Assembly: GCA_025617745.1 (NCBI GenBank)
Contig: CM046870.1
Location: forward strand, 22,239,501 to 22,303,500
Direction: 5' to 3'
Origin: Heliocidaris erythrogramma
Lineage: Eukaryota > Echinodermata > Echinoidea > Camarodonta > Echinometridae
DNA: 64,000 nt
Of this stretch, positions 38,142-50,299 are shown piece by piece. Position numbers and translations under genes: made by a program. Under the pieces are notes generated by a model. It made no database searches. It saw nothing but the letters and a program-made list of their open reading frames with translations, and was not told where the DNA came from. The stretch's first letter is position 1; each line of letters opens with the position of its first letter.

Positions 38142-38907
38142 AATCAGTGTCTGGCAAGTGAAGCACAAATCACTTTTTCCATCAGACATGTTCACGTAAC
38201 TTCAACCCCCCTTCCCCTAAATCCCAAATGACATTTCATATTAATTTTTTACCATGTTTTACCATTCTCGTCAGTATAAAAGTCAATTTCCAACCCAATG
38301 AAGATATAATATGTTAAATGAGTGTTTCTTAAAAAGCTAAGTGTACCTGTACCAATTAGATTTTTAAAACATTTCAATGTCATGCAAACACATGCATGCA
38401 TGTATATATGCCCTAGAGAAAATCGTAGTATATAGCCTGAACAAAAATGCACACTTGACTCTGGTTCTATAAACTATTGCCAAACTACCACAGTTGATTC
38501 ATTTTCACCCATAAAACTTGTCCATAATGTCCCCATAGGGTCAGGAACTGGGCTTTGAGTGTCCATAAAACTATTGCTTTTATGGCACCATCAGCCTGTC
38601 AGACATGCAAGTTTCATTTGCTGTTTGTCTGGGTGACTGATACTCTGAAAGAACCAAGAAAACAGAGCAAATCAGGAATGTTGAACTGCACGGTTTCCAG
38701 AGAACAAATAAGTATTAATATGTGAGTATAAATCCACAGTGACGGCAGTGGTTTCAATTGCAATATCTTGATAATGAAAAGAAAAAACAAATCAGGCCTC
38801 AAATCAACTGATGGGTTGTCTTCTATTCAGCCATGGGGCCTCTTTTTCCCTACAGTATATGCTCTTCCTCCAAAGTGTGCCTTTCCTTGTGAAAGTCGCA
38901 GTCATTA

Positions 38908-38980
38908 TCATCACCATCATCATGTGCTGTCATTATCAGTGTCATCATCGTCATCATCATCATCACCATTTGCCATCATC
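38908..38980. repeat. (TCA/ATC)n trinucleotide tract beside a splice donor
   Basis: An imperfect TCA-rich tract, with the longest run TCATCATCATCATCA, ends about 10 bp before the minus-strand donor of RECK exon 2. On the transcript it is (UGA)n just inside intron 2. Confidence 0.7.
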
Positions 38981-38996
38981 ATTTCATGCTTCCTAC

Positions 38997-39055
38997 CTGA
39001 TCACATGTCTGCTGGCATGCTGGATGACTCCTAACTCGATGACAACACTGAGGAT
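38997..39055 (-). CDS. RECK: RECK coding exon 2: first half of CC repeat 1
   Basis: This 59-nt minus-strand exon is bounded by a very good acceptor (a T-rich tract ending TTACCAG, AG at 39057-39056) and the donor CAG|GTAGGA (38996-38991). Entering in phase 1 and leaving in phase 0 it reads PQCCHRVRSHPACQQTCDQ, that is CC-x8-C-x3-C. The N-terminal CC repeats of RECK as I recall them from the human protein have exactly this spacing in the first repeat, including the acidic/Gln residue pair after the last cysteine. These repeats form a cysteine-rich extracellular module which in vertebrates contacts Wnt7. A second frame (phase 0 to 2) is also open, but it has no cysteines and does not fit the phase of exon 1. 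The donor lies right beside a (TCA/TGA)n trinucleotide tract inside intron 2. Confidence 0.9.
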
Positions 39056-39729
39056 CTGGTAAGATAAACAAAAACAAAAAGGGGGGAATCAATACATTAT
39101 ATAAAGATAATCAAAAAGTAAATTCAGCTATTAAAGGGAAAGAGGTGAACAGACCTACTTTAGTTTGAAAACTACAATTTTTTGAAACTTCAAATTCTAC
39201 AAATTTTTCTCTTTTTTTGTTTTGTTAAAATGTTTGTTATTTGTTATTTTTTGTTTGTTTGATACATGAAAACATGCATGTAAATTTCTTTCAGTGTGGG
39301 TTTTATTTCTTTTCTTTTTTTTGTCCAATGAACTTGAGTCACAGCCTCAAAATATAAAGTAAGGCCTTTGATATCCCAAATAAGATCTTGCCTTGCTAGC
39401 ATCCCATTATGTTTCCAATTTAGATAAGAGTAAAATAATTTTCATCCATAATTTTGTAGGATCCCACAAAAGCATGTAGATCTCAAAAAAATGGGAGAGC
39501 AGATGACCACTGTCTCACCAAATACTACCCCTTCCCCAGCCCTATACCTCCACCATCCCAACCCTCCCTGAAGCGCAGATTAGTGAAATATGAGTATGCA
39601 TCAATTCATCATTCCTACATGCCTCATCCATCATTTAGCTGAGGGGGGAGGGGAGTATCTCACTGAGAAATGATCTACGCACAATGTACAACTCTGTCCC
39701 CATCCGATTAAGTGACACAGGAGGGGAAG

Positions 39730-39975
39730 AAATGACTCTTACTCCTCCTCACACACCCCCTTTCAGCTCACAATAGATTGCACATGGCAAGAGTAAAGAA
39801 GCAGGGAGGAGGGGGGGGGGGGGGGGGATCCATCTCTTCCCTACCCATCCACCTTCAGCTCACGATAGATTGCACATGGCAAGAGAAAAGAAGCAGGGAG
39901 GAGGGGGGAGAATCCCTGACTCTTCCCTCCTGTCCCCCTTCAGCTCACGATAGATTGCACATGGCAAGAGTCCTT
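39730..39975 (+). repeat. Tandem array, unit 85-94 bp
   Basis: TTCAGCTCAC(A/G)ATAGATTGCACATGGCAAGAG recurs at about 39763, 39856 and 39941, with G-rich segments of variable length between. Confidence 0.75.
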
Positions 39976-40263
39976 GAACTTGAAGCTATTGATTCAACTG
40001 CACTTTGGGGGTGCATCATTCTCTCTCCAAGGAATCTCTCGCTGCAGAGGGAACGCCGGCAAACCGTGGCGGGCCACGGCGGCAGTTATGAGGCTGGACA
40101 GCTATTAGGACATGAAATTGATCGGGTGGGACGTGGGCAATCGGAGCGTGTCGACAAGACGGCATGATGGGGGAAGGAGGTGTCTGTTGATTAAAAACTC
40201 CCAAATCAATGCCGACACTGCCAGTTTCAATATTCACCTCCCAGAGCTACTGTTCAGGATAAG

Positions 40264-40326
40264 TGATGAGAGCAAGAAGGGTAGTATCTCATATTTAATG
40301 CCATTCTGGCTCTCAACAGATAATAA
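40264..40326 (+). repeat. GAGAGCC hairpin element, copy 10
   Basis: GATGAGAGCAAGAAGGGTAG begins the left arm and ATGCCATTCTGGCTCTCAAC ends the right arm, followed by AGATAATA. Confidence 0.7.
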
Positions 40327-40396
40327 TATACAGTGCTTGAGGTCTAAGTGTAAGATCTATCAAGTCTAATGACGATACCTTAAAGGTGTTACAATA

Positions 40397-40470
40397 CTGA
40401 GAGTCAGAAGGGCGCTAATTCAAATACTTTTACACAGAATTATTGCCCTTCTGGCTCTTAACAGATGATA
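40397..40470 (+). repeat. GAGAGCC hairpin element, copy 11
   Basis: TGAGAGTCAGAAGGGCGCTA and TATTGCCCTTCTGGCTCTTA are near-perfect complements around an AT-rich loop. It sits about 70 bp from copy 10, and both are followed by a related ATACAGTG(C/T)TTG tract, so the pair may be a local duplication. Confidence 0.75.
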
Positions 40471-41683
40471 TACAGTGTTTGCAAACTAAGCTGAAGATCT
40501 ACAGTTGTATCAAGTTTAATAACAACACCTTAGACTTAGAAGTCTTACAAAAATATGATTTGAAATCAATGCCCAATTATTACATGCCCCATACAGTCCT
40601 TAACAATAATCATAATATTTACAAGCAAAGAAATCATTATTGAAGTGCTATGCTAGCACAACAAGTAAAATACGGTATTTGTTTCACATTTTATCCTACT
40701 TCTCTGAAAGCAAATTTAATCGAAGATTTGAATTACTAATTTTCATCTCAAATAGAAGGTACATTAGCATGTACACTGGAGAGTAACACAGATATCCAAT
40801 ACCTTTTCTAAAATGTTTGATTATATGGTTATACTATAGTTATATCGGGGATATGTAACCATCCTTCTAGGCTGGCAAGTGATTTAATACCCTTTTCATA
40901 AACTCCCAAGAACGAATAATAGGAGCATAATAAGAGCATCATCGGACTTTATGAATGTATCTGCATCAAACGCGCATTATTTTAGGGTTGGTATTATGAG
41001 CATAATAGCCACATTTTCAACCAAATGCTAGGTTTATGAAGGCGATAACGCGGACCTCACATTATCCCACCCTGATATCGGTCAAATTAGATCATTTGAT
41101 TTCCCGCAACATGCACAGCAAAGTTTTTTCCATCAATTCACAAATGCTGCACCACGTGTGTTTTCTGAATAATGCTCATTATGCTGCTTTGATACTTTAT
41201 GAACACATTTTCATTGCTTAATGCGCATTATTTTAGTGCGCATAATAGGAGCCTGATATTCTGAAAGGGGTTCTATTTGGAGATGGGTAACTGGAGCAGT
41301 GAAATGTGTCCATCTGTCTGCCCGTCTGATTCTCACAAAGCAGTAATCTAATAGTCCCATGTTATCAGCAGCATGTCAGGCTCAAACAAGATTCAAGTTC
41401 ATGCAGAACAAATGTCACACTATCTCTTAATACCCCTATGGAATGCCAGCTACGCCTCAACCAGATAAAGGTACCAGCTATTCTCCGATGATGTTCGCTT
41501 ACTGGGTAGCCATGTTATTGAATGAGAGAGCCATTAGTGGTAATCAAATTCACAAGTGCACACACTAATGTGATATGTCATTTTTTAAGTAAGATGTACA
41601 GGCAGGAAAGGCATACAGACAAGACATTCGTATAAACCTGCTTGCTCACTTTAATAACCAAAGTGGGAATTCAAGATATATGT

Positions 41684-42052
41684 TAAAGAGCAAGAGGGGT
41701 GTTAAAGGGATACGGCACCAGGCGGCCATGGGGAAAGTCAGGATTGCGTAAGCCCCATTCACTCGTACACAAAGTTTGTACGTCGAACGCGTCCGTCGGA
41801 CTGCTGGGATTACATTTTGGAATGCACGAAGCCGACCGAATCTCGCACAAAAGCTCGAGCTCAGGCGGAGCGTGCATGTTGTGCGGCGAACAGTCTGTCC
41901 GAAGTTTGGGCCCCGCGGGGCAACGGGGTGATCAGGTAACGACCACGGTGCCCTCTCGCGGCATAAAAACGTCCACACTCTGCGGTTGAGTGTCCCTTTA
42001 ACTCACATAATTCTATACTTAGTTTACACACTTCTGGCTCTCAACAAATAAT
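41684..42052 (+). repeat. GAGAGCC hairpin element, copy 12, split by a MITE
   Basis: The left half AAAGAGCAAGAGGGGTGTTA (to 41705) and the right half (TTAA)CTCACATAATTCTATA... CTTCTGGCTCTCAACA (from 41998) are the two parts of one family member. They are separated by a 292-bp MITE at the TTAA of the GTTAACTCA motif. Confidence 0.75.
41706..41997 (-). mobile_element. TTAA-flanked MITE, copy C, nested in a hairpin element
   Basis: This is the same family as the copies at 12274 and 15795 but in reverse orientation: it starts AGGGATACGGCACCAGG and ends TTGAGTGTCCCT, flanked by TTAA at 41702-41705 and 41998-42001. The surrounding DNA is a GAGAGCC hairpin whose uninterrupted relatives have a single GTTAACTCA here, so the 4-bp TTAA duplication is documented by an empty-site comparison. 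Confidence 0.85.
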
Positions 42053-42060
42053 TTTAATTA

Positions 42061-42560
42061 ATAACCCATGCCTACATGATCAAGCCATAGTATCTACAGT
42101 AGAAAACACCTCAACTACATCAACTATCAACTTGTATTATTCATGTAACTTTTATTCTGCTCACACATAGATTACTTTTAGGCCTAATTAGTTTAATGCT
42201 GGTACTAGCAAAATGAAAGATTACACAAAATTACGTAAATGGCTGTGCATTAAGTGTGAAAATTTCAGCTCCATCAAAAACATAAAAAACATAAAACAGG
42301 TTCATGCCTATACATGATCAAGTCATAGTATTTCCAGTAGGAAAACACCTCATGTACATTAAATATAAACTTGTATTATTTCATTTCAATTCTTATGACA
42401 TTACAGAGTAGTGAGTATTGGTACTAGTAAAATAAAAGACTACATAAAATTACATTAATTGTGAAAGTTTCAGCTCCATAATAGAAACATAAAACAGGTT
42501 CATGCTTGGTTTGCCATCTGACAAAAATTCCTAGGTTTCATTAATGCTGGTACATGTACA
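42061..42560 (+). repeat. Tandem duplication, unit about 236 bp
   Basis: CATGCCTACATGATCAAG near 42068 and CATGCCTATACATGATCAAG near 42303 start two diverged copies. Both contain CAACTTGTATTATT-like, GGTACTAG(C/T)AAAAT and TTTCAGCTCCAT blocks in order; a third partial start (TTCATGCTTGG) follows. Confidence 0.7.
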
Positions 42561-43019
42561 CAATGCAATTTTATTGCTTTCAATCAAGATGGAATCAAAA
42601 AGAAAAAGTGGATAAACTTAATAATGATAATAATAGTAATAACAATATATAATGTTATGAATAATGGCTGTTATCAACTCAAGCAGGCTTGCTTGTGATA
42701 GCTGCATTTATCTTGATTTCTTCACTTACCTCCACAATTTCAATATTATTTAAGAATATATTCTTTTTGTAATTCAAATGTCACATTTTATTTGTATCAT
42801 AATTGTATGCAATGTTTGTAATTTCTTAATAAATGTAGAAACATCTGCTACAAATATAAATAATATACTCTATATCATTCTGTCTCTATTGGTAGGAAAA
42901 TAGGCAAAATGTGCACATGTCCATGTATCTCTAAATTTCTTTCTTTTTATTATCCCCACTCTCTCTCTTTCTTCCCTTGTCTTTCTCTCCCCTCATGGCC
43001 TCATCCCTCCCTATCATCA

Positions 43020-43600
43020 TCCAATCTTTCTCTCATCCAAAGAAACAGCACCTTGTCACATTAACCCAGTCCCCCCATCCTTTATTCTACATCAGAATTG
43101 GGAGGAACCTTTCCTCTACATCTCCCCTCAACCCCCTCTCTTTATACTCCTCCTCCACCTGGACCAAAGATTATCGCGTCTTTCCCTCATCCTAAGAGAT
43201 CACGTTGGAAACAGCATTTTGTCACATTAACCCAGTCTCCCCTCACCTCCCCCCCCCCCTCCCACCACCATCCTCCAACTCCACACCAGAGTAGGGAACC
43301 TTTCCTCTTGATCTCCCCTCACAGCCCCCCCCCCCCTCAATTCCCTTACTCTACGATGGACCCCAAGATCATTCAGTTTTTTTCCTCATCCAAAGAGAGC
43401 ACAGCATTTTGTCATGTTAACCCACTCTCCCCTCACCCCCTCCCCTTCCTCCATCTCCCCGTGCCCTCACCCCTCCAATCTCCCCACCCTCCTCCTCCTC
43501 CTCCTCCACACCAGACCCCAAGATCATCCAATCTTTCCCTCATCCAAAGAGATCACCTTGGAAACAGCATCTTGTCACGTTAACCCAGTCTCCCAAGCAC
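43020..43600 (+). repeat. Tandem array, unit about 165-195 bp, C-rich
   Basis: TTGTCA(C/T)(A/G)TTAACCCA(G/C)TC recurs four times (about 43054, 43218, 43408 and 43572), each preceded by CCTCATCC(A/T)AAGAGA-like sequence. ORFs here are translations of the repeat. Confidence 0.7.
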
Positions 43601-46214
43601 CAGTTGCTCAAACATTGTCTCCGTTTACCAAGTGAGTGCCAGAGAGCGCCTCATGGCAAACAAGAACTTCTGATTCAGAGAAGGCCCACTATCAATTGCT
43701 GTTCTATTCACATCACTTTGGGATACATAATGCAGAACTCCACACTATCCATTTTTAACAGGGGGTCTGGAATCTGGATTGAAATGTTTGGGGCCTCTTT
43801 GGAATTTGGTACAATGCTATATAACTATAAACTTCAAAATCTTGGGGGTCTGAATTAAAATTTGGGGCCCAAGTGTGTCAGACCCCTATTTGTGTGAAGC
43901 ATGAATGAACTCTCTCTATTCAATGTGTTTCTTTAAAAAGGAAACCTAACTTTTCCCATCAATTACTAGAAAAATAATTATTTCCGGGTTAATTCTTATT
44001 AATCAGGTCAAAGTTCAATTCATCATCTTTCATATGATACCAAATATGTAATGATATTGTCATGCAAGAATAAATTTGAAAGGTTTTAAGTGCGTGATGT
44101 CAACAGTAGTTTGTGCACAGAAGTAATGCAAAGTGTAATTCTATTTGGTACAATGCAAAGAAAACAAAACAAGCGATAAAGACTCTTAGCAAAGAAAAGT
44201 AATATTTCATGATGTTTCCTTATTCATACTTCAACATGTATGCAACCTTAAATGAGATATGAGTCTAAAATTAGCCCCAATATCCTTCCAAATGACCACC
44301 TTGTCTGTCCAAGCATGTGTGTGCTCGAGAAAGCAGAGTGAGATTCAATGAATGGCTTTTCATTGCGTAGATGAATAGATCCCACTCATGTGCAAATCAA
44401 TGTTTACATTGCTGGCTTACAATTGTTTCAGTTCAATGATCCCAGCCTCTATCATCACAAATGTGGTAGCATATGAAAGGGGATAAAATTCCTCTTTTTA
44501 TGATGTATTACAAAAAATCAAGTTATGTTTATTTGACGAAATATCGCTGGAGAAAGTTGGGTTTCCTTTTTTAAGAAACACACTGTATATCAAAAGTCGA
44601 GAAGATGACCATTATTTTCATCAACAAAAACACTGCAAAAAATGATCCCTATATCTATTCAACAACTGCTGACTTACAATTATGTATATGTAGCCTACCC
44701 CATGAAGCATAATTGCTTCTTCAATTAAATATTTACAGATAGAAAATGTCCTTGTGATAAGTTCAATTCACCATTCCATCTTTATAGTGAATGATTTTGA
44801 TCTTTTGTTCTATCACTTCTTATTCTTTTGAGTAAACATATTATGAAGTTTTTATCATTATGATTAATCAGCATATCTTCATTTTTTACATTATAATCCA
44901 TGTCAATTCCACCCTCAGGACTGGAATATGTTTGGTTTCAAAAAAATATTCAAGGCATCTCATAGAAATAATCAGTAACTCTGTATGGTTTTGTCATAGA
45001 GTTTCTATCAATCATTCCAAGTTTCTGTAGCTACATGTAGTGCATAAAACGCTCAGACACAAAGAGTTATTGACTGTGGAATCTTGAATAAAACTTTTTT
45101 TTTTTAAGGTGGGGACCAGGATGCTTTCTTTACAACAGGTCGATTTTCTTCATTCCTGACAACAATTCACAAGTTGACAAAGTAAATAATGAAAGTTCAA
45201 ACCAACTTACACAGGTGTGATATGATGCCAAATATGGATGGAATATGATATCGATATTAAAAATGGCCTACGCTTCCTGTCTTCACAGCTTGACTGTGTG
45301 CTAGCATTTCTATTTCTATCGCTCCATTACCCCCTTTCAACTCAAGAGCCTTGAAGGACAATAGCATTGGGAGATCTTGGAATACAGAATAGAAACAGAG
45401 TCCAGAAAAACAGAAACATGTTTAATTTGTCATACACGTATACCTCTTGCAGATTATGGTAGATTTGTTTCCTACAGTTACAGTACAGTACAGCTTTTGG
45501 TCAAAACATTTGCCATTATCAATGGATGAACTTGACCCTCTTGAATTCATAACAGGGAAAAAAGTATAATAATAATCAATTATAATAATTCACCATTGAA
45601 TTAGAGGCAGGAAATTGATGTTTGTGTACATAAGTCGAGACTTTAAATTCACTGGTGAATTATAAAAAATCTACTTAAAACCCTCATATCTGTTAAATGT
45701 GTTATTTGATATGATAGTCATTCTGTCGAATTCAAAGTATGGGTGATTTACACAAATGATTGATATAAAATTTCACTATAACCTCATGAAATATGTCTGG
45801 TACTGTTGTGATTTTTTTATAAATATGACAAATTTGTAGCTACAACTAGTTTAGACAATTTTTATTATATGCAGGGGCAGCGGAGCATTTTGAAAGTGGG
45901 GGGCTGATTTGATTTCACTTGAATAATGACAATTTTCAAACCCTTTTTCCAAGATTTTATGAAACGTGTCTATTATATGCATTTTCCAAAATATAATTTG
46001 ATTAAATCCCAATACCCTGGGTAATTGAACTTAGCAAGACATGAATAGTAAGTACATTGAGCCTGATTCACATATTTCTTCAATAAGTTCAGGTTCATAT
46101 TCATCATCAGAACCATCCTCACTCTACATCACCATAAATAAGCCTAAAGGTACATGTATTTAAATCAAAATGTCAGCAAATAAAAAACTCATTTATATTC
46201 TCTAAGCTGATAGC

Positions 46215-46680
46215 TGACAGGAGAACAATGAGGATCGTAACTACCCACTTCCTCTTGATACCAAAGTCAAAATGCAACAACCTATTCTTTTTTTCTCTGC
46301 AACCCCATCCCTCCATTTATCATTTTTAGCTAAGAATTAACAGGGTACAACAATCTCCAACTTCCTTTTTACATCAAAGTCCAAGTTCATTGACCTACAG
46401 CTATTTAATTGTGCACCCCTCCCCTTTTCCAAATTTTTTTTCTAGCCAAAAGTTGACAGGATTTAGACCTCCCCACATCCTTTCAAATCAAAGTGCTAGT
46501 TCAATGACCCAATACTGCCCCCATCCCCAAGCTCCTCCTCCTCCCCATCCACCCCCAATCACCCGCTCCCATTATCGATGATTTATCCTCCTTGAGCAAA
46601 GGACTGGCAGAGGTACAACTTCAATACCGGTATTCAAAGCAAAAGTGAAGTCCAATCACTTCAATGACTCTCTAATGCCC
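46215..46680 (+). repeat. Old tandem array, unit about 112 bp
   Basis: Blocks of the form ACTTCCT-x-AxxTCAAAGTxxxAxTTCAATGAC recur near 46232, 46344, 46458 and 46610, followed by C-rich sequence. Identity is low. The C-rich tract to 46975 follows on. Confidence 0.5.
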
Positions 46681-48721
46681 CTCTTCCCCTTCCACACTCC
46701 CCATCCCATCCCTACATCATCTCTATCCCCTCCCTCTGTTCATCCCATCTTCCCTGTCATTTCCCCCTTTCTGTTCCCTCCCTCCTTACACCTCTCCGTT
46801 CCCCCCTCTCATCACTCTCCATCTCGCCCTCTCCGTCTCCCACTCTCCCCTCATCCTCCCCCTTCCCCATCTTCTCCTCCCCCTCACCATCTTCTTCCAT
46901 TCTCCCCTCTCCCCTCCCATCCTTCTCCCCTCCTATCCTTCACCCCTCTCCCATTTCTCCTCTCCCCCTCCCTCATATATAAATTCCATTCTGAGAGCAG
47001 AGGTTAGAGGACCTTGATACAATTCTTTTGTTGGAGTTGTATCCATCTAATGATCAGGTTCAAAGCTACCAAACTTCTGGTTAAATACTTCACAGTAACC
47101 TTTGTGGTTCTACCACCACATGAACGACCAAGCCTCATTAAACCCGGAGAATGACCCCATATGGAAATCCAACAAATATTCATAACTATTCCTAACTATT
47201 CATAACTATATTCATAACTGGGAGAAGCTGTTGATGATGCTGTCTTTTCATTTCCCAGTACACCAATCAAATAGTGCATGATTGTATTGCTTTTTATTTG
47301 TAAGGTAGTACATTTTTATGTTGAAATGTACAATTGAAACAGTATGCATTTCTACTTTTATTATATTTTACTCAAACACAATCATATTCAATAGTTTCAG
47401 TGACATAACGCTTATTGTGGTATTTTAAGAAAAACATAACATAGCATAACACAAAGTATATATTTGGAGGAAAAAAATGGTTCCTGCTTTATCAGATTCT
47501 CTCAATGGAAAAAAACTGTTCAAAAATGGGACTAGCTGTGAAAGTTATATACCGTATTCACATGCTCTTAGGATCCTTGTTACCTGATCCTTCATAAAAC
47601 TAAAAGAAATAAAAGGTATGATCCTGGAATAAAGTTATTTTGATTCCCTAAATATTCACTAACAGTATCATTTTTTTCTCAAATATATTTTCCGAGCTAA
47701 AACTTGTTAAGTAGCCTGAAAGACATATGAAAGCTTCTGTTAATCTACATGACGCAATTTTGCACATTCAACAATAATAATTTCATAAATTCAGAAACCC
47801 TAATGAAACTTCAAGCTGCATTACAGAACAATATACTGATCAACGTGGTACATGTATTTAATGTTAGTAGCACTGCATCAGTTGGCAATGCAGTAATTAA
47901 TTATACATCGCAGTTCTGATTTAGACAAACATTAAATATAACAACAACCTTTTGAGAGAAATGTTTGATATGACTGAAGAGAGGCTATTGTCAATCTGGA
48001 CTCTCTGTGTTAATCAATCTAATTATGCATGCATTAACCTCATGTGCTGCAGCCCTAATCTTTAGGATAAACATTCATGAGTAGAACCAACTGGCTTCAC
48101 TTGGGTTTCCATTGTTAGCTTAGGTTGGCTGCAGCCCCAGCCTGAAGCTAAGCTTGTGTAGCTAGCTTCCCTCTCGGCAACTCTGCACTTTCGCCTGTGC
48201 AAACGTCAGCCAGGTAACAGCTCTGGCTGCTATCCCCCTAGCAAAGGCATGGTGAGGTACATATGTATGCATGCAGTATTATAGGCCTGTGGTATACCAG
48301 GGAAGTGTAATTCCCTGGGCATACTTTCTGCATGGACCTTGACACAGCTCAAAATTAGCAATTGCCTGGGTGCCACTGACCACTTATAATCTTGCCTGGC
48401 AATGTAAATGACCTGCCTTTGTTCCCCACATTGCAACACAGATATCTCAATGTAAATTGTGTTATTGCACAGATTTCATGCAAATTTTGTGCAGTTCATA
48501 GTAAAATGACTACCAAAAGTTAAGTTTACTAACTTGAGAGCATCACCATCATAAATCTGTTACTGCTGAGCAATATCATCAACTAAATGGTTAAGTTGTT
48601 TATATACATTCTTGATTCTAAATCCAATAATTATAATATCCAATTGAAGATTTATATTTTAAGAATATGCACTCAATGCAATTCAGTTCATTTTGAGGTA
48701 AATGCAGTCCTCTCCATCACA

Positions 48722-48760
48722 TTGCTTTGCTTTGATTTGATTTGATTTTTTTGTTACCAA
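48722..48760 (-). repeat. Possible LINE 3' tail
   Basis: On the minus strand the sequence ends in (AATCA)n-like AAATCAAATCAAAGCAAAG, resembling the tail of the LINE at 58951-60823. Nothing else of the element is clear. Confidence 0.3.
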
Positions 48761-49055
48761 CAACAATTAAATGCAATAAATTTTCATACAATGATATCTC
48801 AACTACAGGCTTAAAAATTGGTAAAAGGGGCCAGAGAGTTTTGCAATAAGTATACAGTATTGCTAAGGAGTTCCAATACTATTCCTCCTGGCACTGTACT
48901 TGCTTGTAACATTATTTCTTTAACATTAATTGCATTTCCATTGGTGAGAGGTGGGACATCTAAAACACATTTTATAAATACATTTTGACAAAATCAAATC
49001 CTTCAGTATACAAGAAATCTATGCCTATTTCATTTACCTTCTTCAGCAGAGACTA

Positions 49056-49058
49056 ACA

Positions 49059-49091
<33 letters not shown>

Positions 49092-49102
49092 AGGAGAGAG
49101 AG
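49056..49102. repeat. (AG)n microsatellite
   Basis: An AGAGAG run of about 30 bp followed by GGAGAGAAGG and more GA units. Confidence 0.9.
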
Positions 49103-49163
49103 GGAATGTCAAAAATATACAAAGGCCAAATATGACTAGACATTGAATTCGTCACTGAAGACG

Positions 49164-49858
49164 AATTAGGTGGTCTGTCCCTGTAGCAAATTGCTTTGTA
49201 AGATGTGATAATATTTATGCAAGATAATAATCATGATAATGTTGATGACAATATTATCAAATGAATACAAAAATGATGGCGTAATTTTTTATAGTTCATA
49301 TGCAAATATGATGATGTCAGAACATGCCATCTGCAAAAATTATAGTATCCAGGCATTCTGACGAGCTATGGCGGATTTCATATAGGCATGTTTTTACCAC
49401 TTTTTACATTAGAAGGTCGAGAATGACTATAAATATTTGGAAATTGTCAAGAATAGTGTCAGGAAGACAAACCGCGCGAAAAAACGTTTTTACGTTATGT
49501 ACGCGCTGCGTGCGTACGTGCACGCCATGATCCACGCGCGGATTTTGTTGACATTTTATGTTGACCCTTGACCTGAAGTTGATGTATGTCAAATACAGTT
49601 CATTTTTGATGACTCGTTATGAAGATATGATTGATAATGCAATTTCACAAAATGGTGCCTGGATGACGTCACGTGACCCGATGACCTTGAAAAATTTTGT
49701 GGCACTTGACCATGATAGGCCTGATGACTGACAGAAATTTGATGAAAATTGAGTGAGCTGATTTTGAGAAATCACGGTCACAAGAAAGTGGTGGAAAAAT
49801 AAATAAATAAATAATAAAGTAATTAAGAGGTGATGTGTCAATAACAGACCACCTAATT
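49164..49858. mobile_element. Non-autonomous DNA element with 15-bp inverted ends
   Basis: AATTAGGTGGTCTGT at the left and ACAGACCACCTAATT at the right are exact complements about 695 bp apart. The interior has no transposase ORF but includes a CpG-rich stretch (CGCGCG around 49475-49545). The target duplication is ambiguous because the ends read into TTA/TAA. Confidence 0.7.
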
Positions 49859-50299
49859 AGATATCATCATATCTCAAACCAGTGTTTGCACAAAAAAACC
49901 ACAAGCAACCATGTTCTAATTCTTATCACAGAGAGCATGCAGATGACAACATCCCTGCACTTTGATATCTCACCAACTCTCCACTTCGCTGACTCTCCCT
50001 GAGCTCCTTCTCCTCTCTGCTCAAGGATAACCCAAAAATGCGCTAAAACAAACTTTCACACCCTCCAAGTTCACGGCTCCCCATGTTATCATCATTTTCT
50101 TCTCTCATTTTTTTTCTGGGCAAAGCATTTATTTTGAAAGTTGAGCAGATCTGGTAGACAGGCTCGTCACGACCCCCTACCAGTTCTGTAATTTCTTTCC
50201 AATTCAGGCTAAAGACTGCAGGCCATTTTGTCACAGCTGGATTTCATGATACCAAACATAAAGAGCTCGTTTTACAAAATGGGTGGACTGCCAGCTACT

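Larger units (their letters stand above)
19907..38996 (-). other. RECK intron 2
   Basis: This 19.1-kb intron is the largest in the window. It contains a ~165-190-bp tandem array with an inserted foldback (20080-21115), a reverse-transcriptase relic (near 25197), CT/CTTCAC repeats (25684-25870), a 16-bp tandem (28502-28560), five GAGAGCC hairpins, a CpG-richer island near 29340-29530 and palindromic triplets at 38052-38141. Several pseudo-exons with good splice sites occur in it and are listed among the rejected items. Confidence 0.75.
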
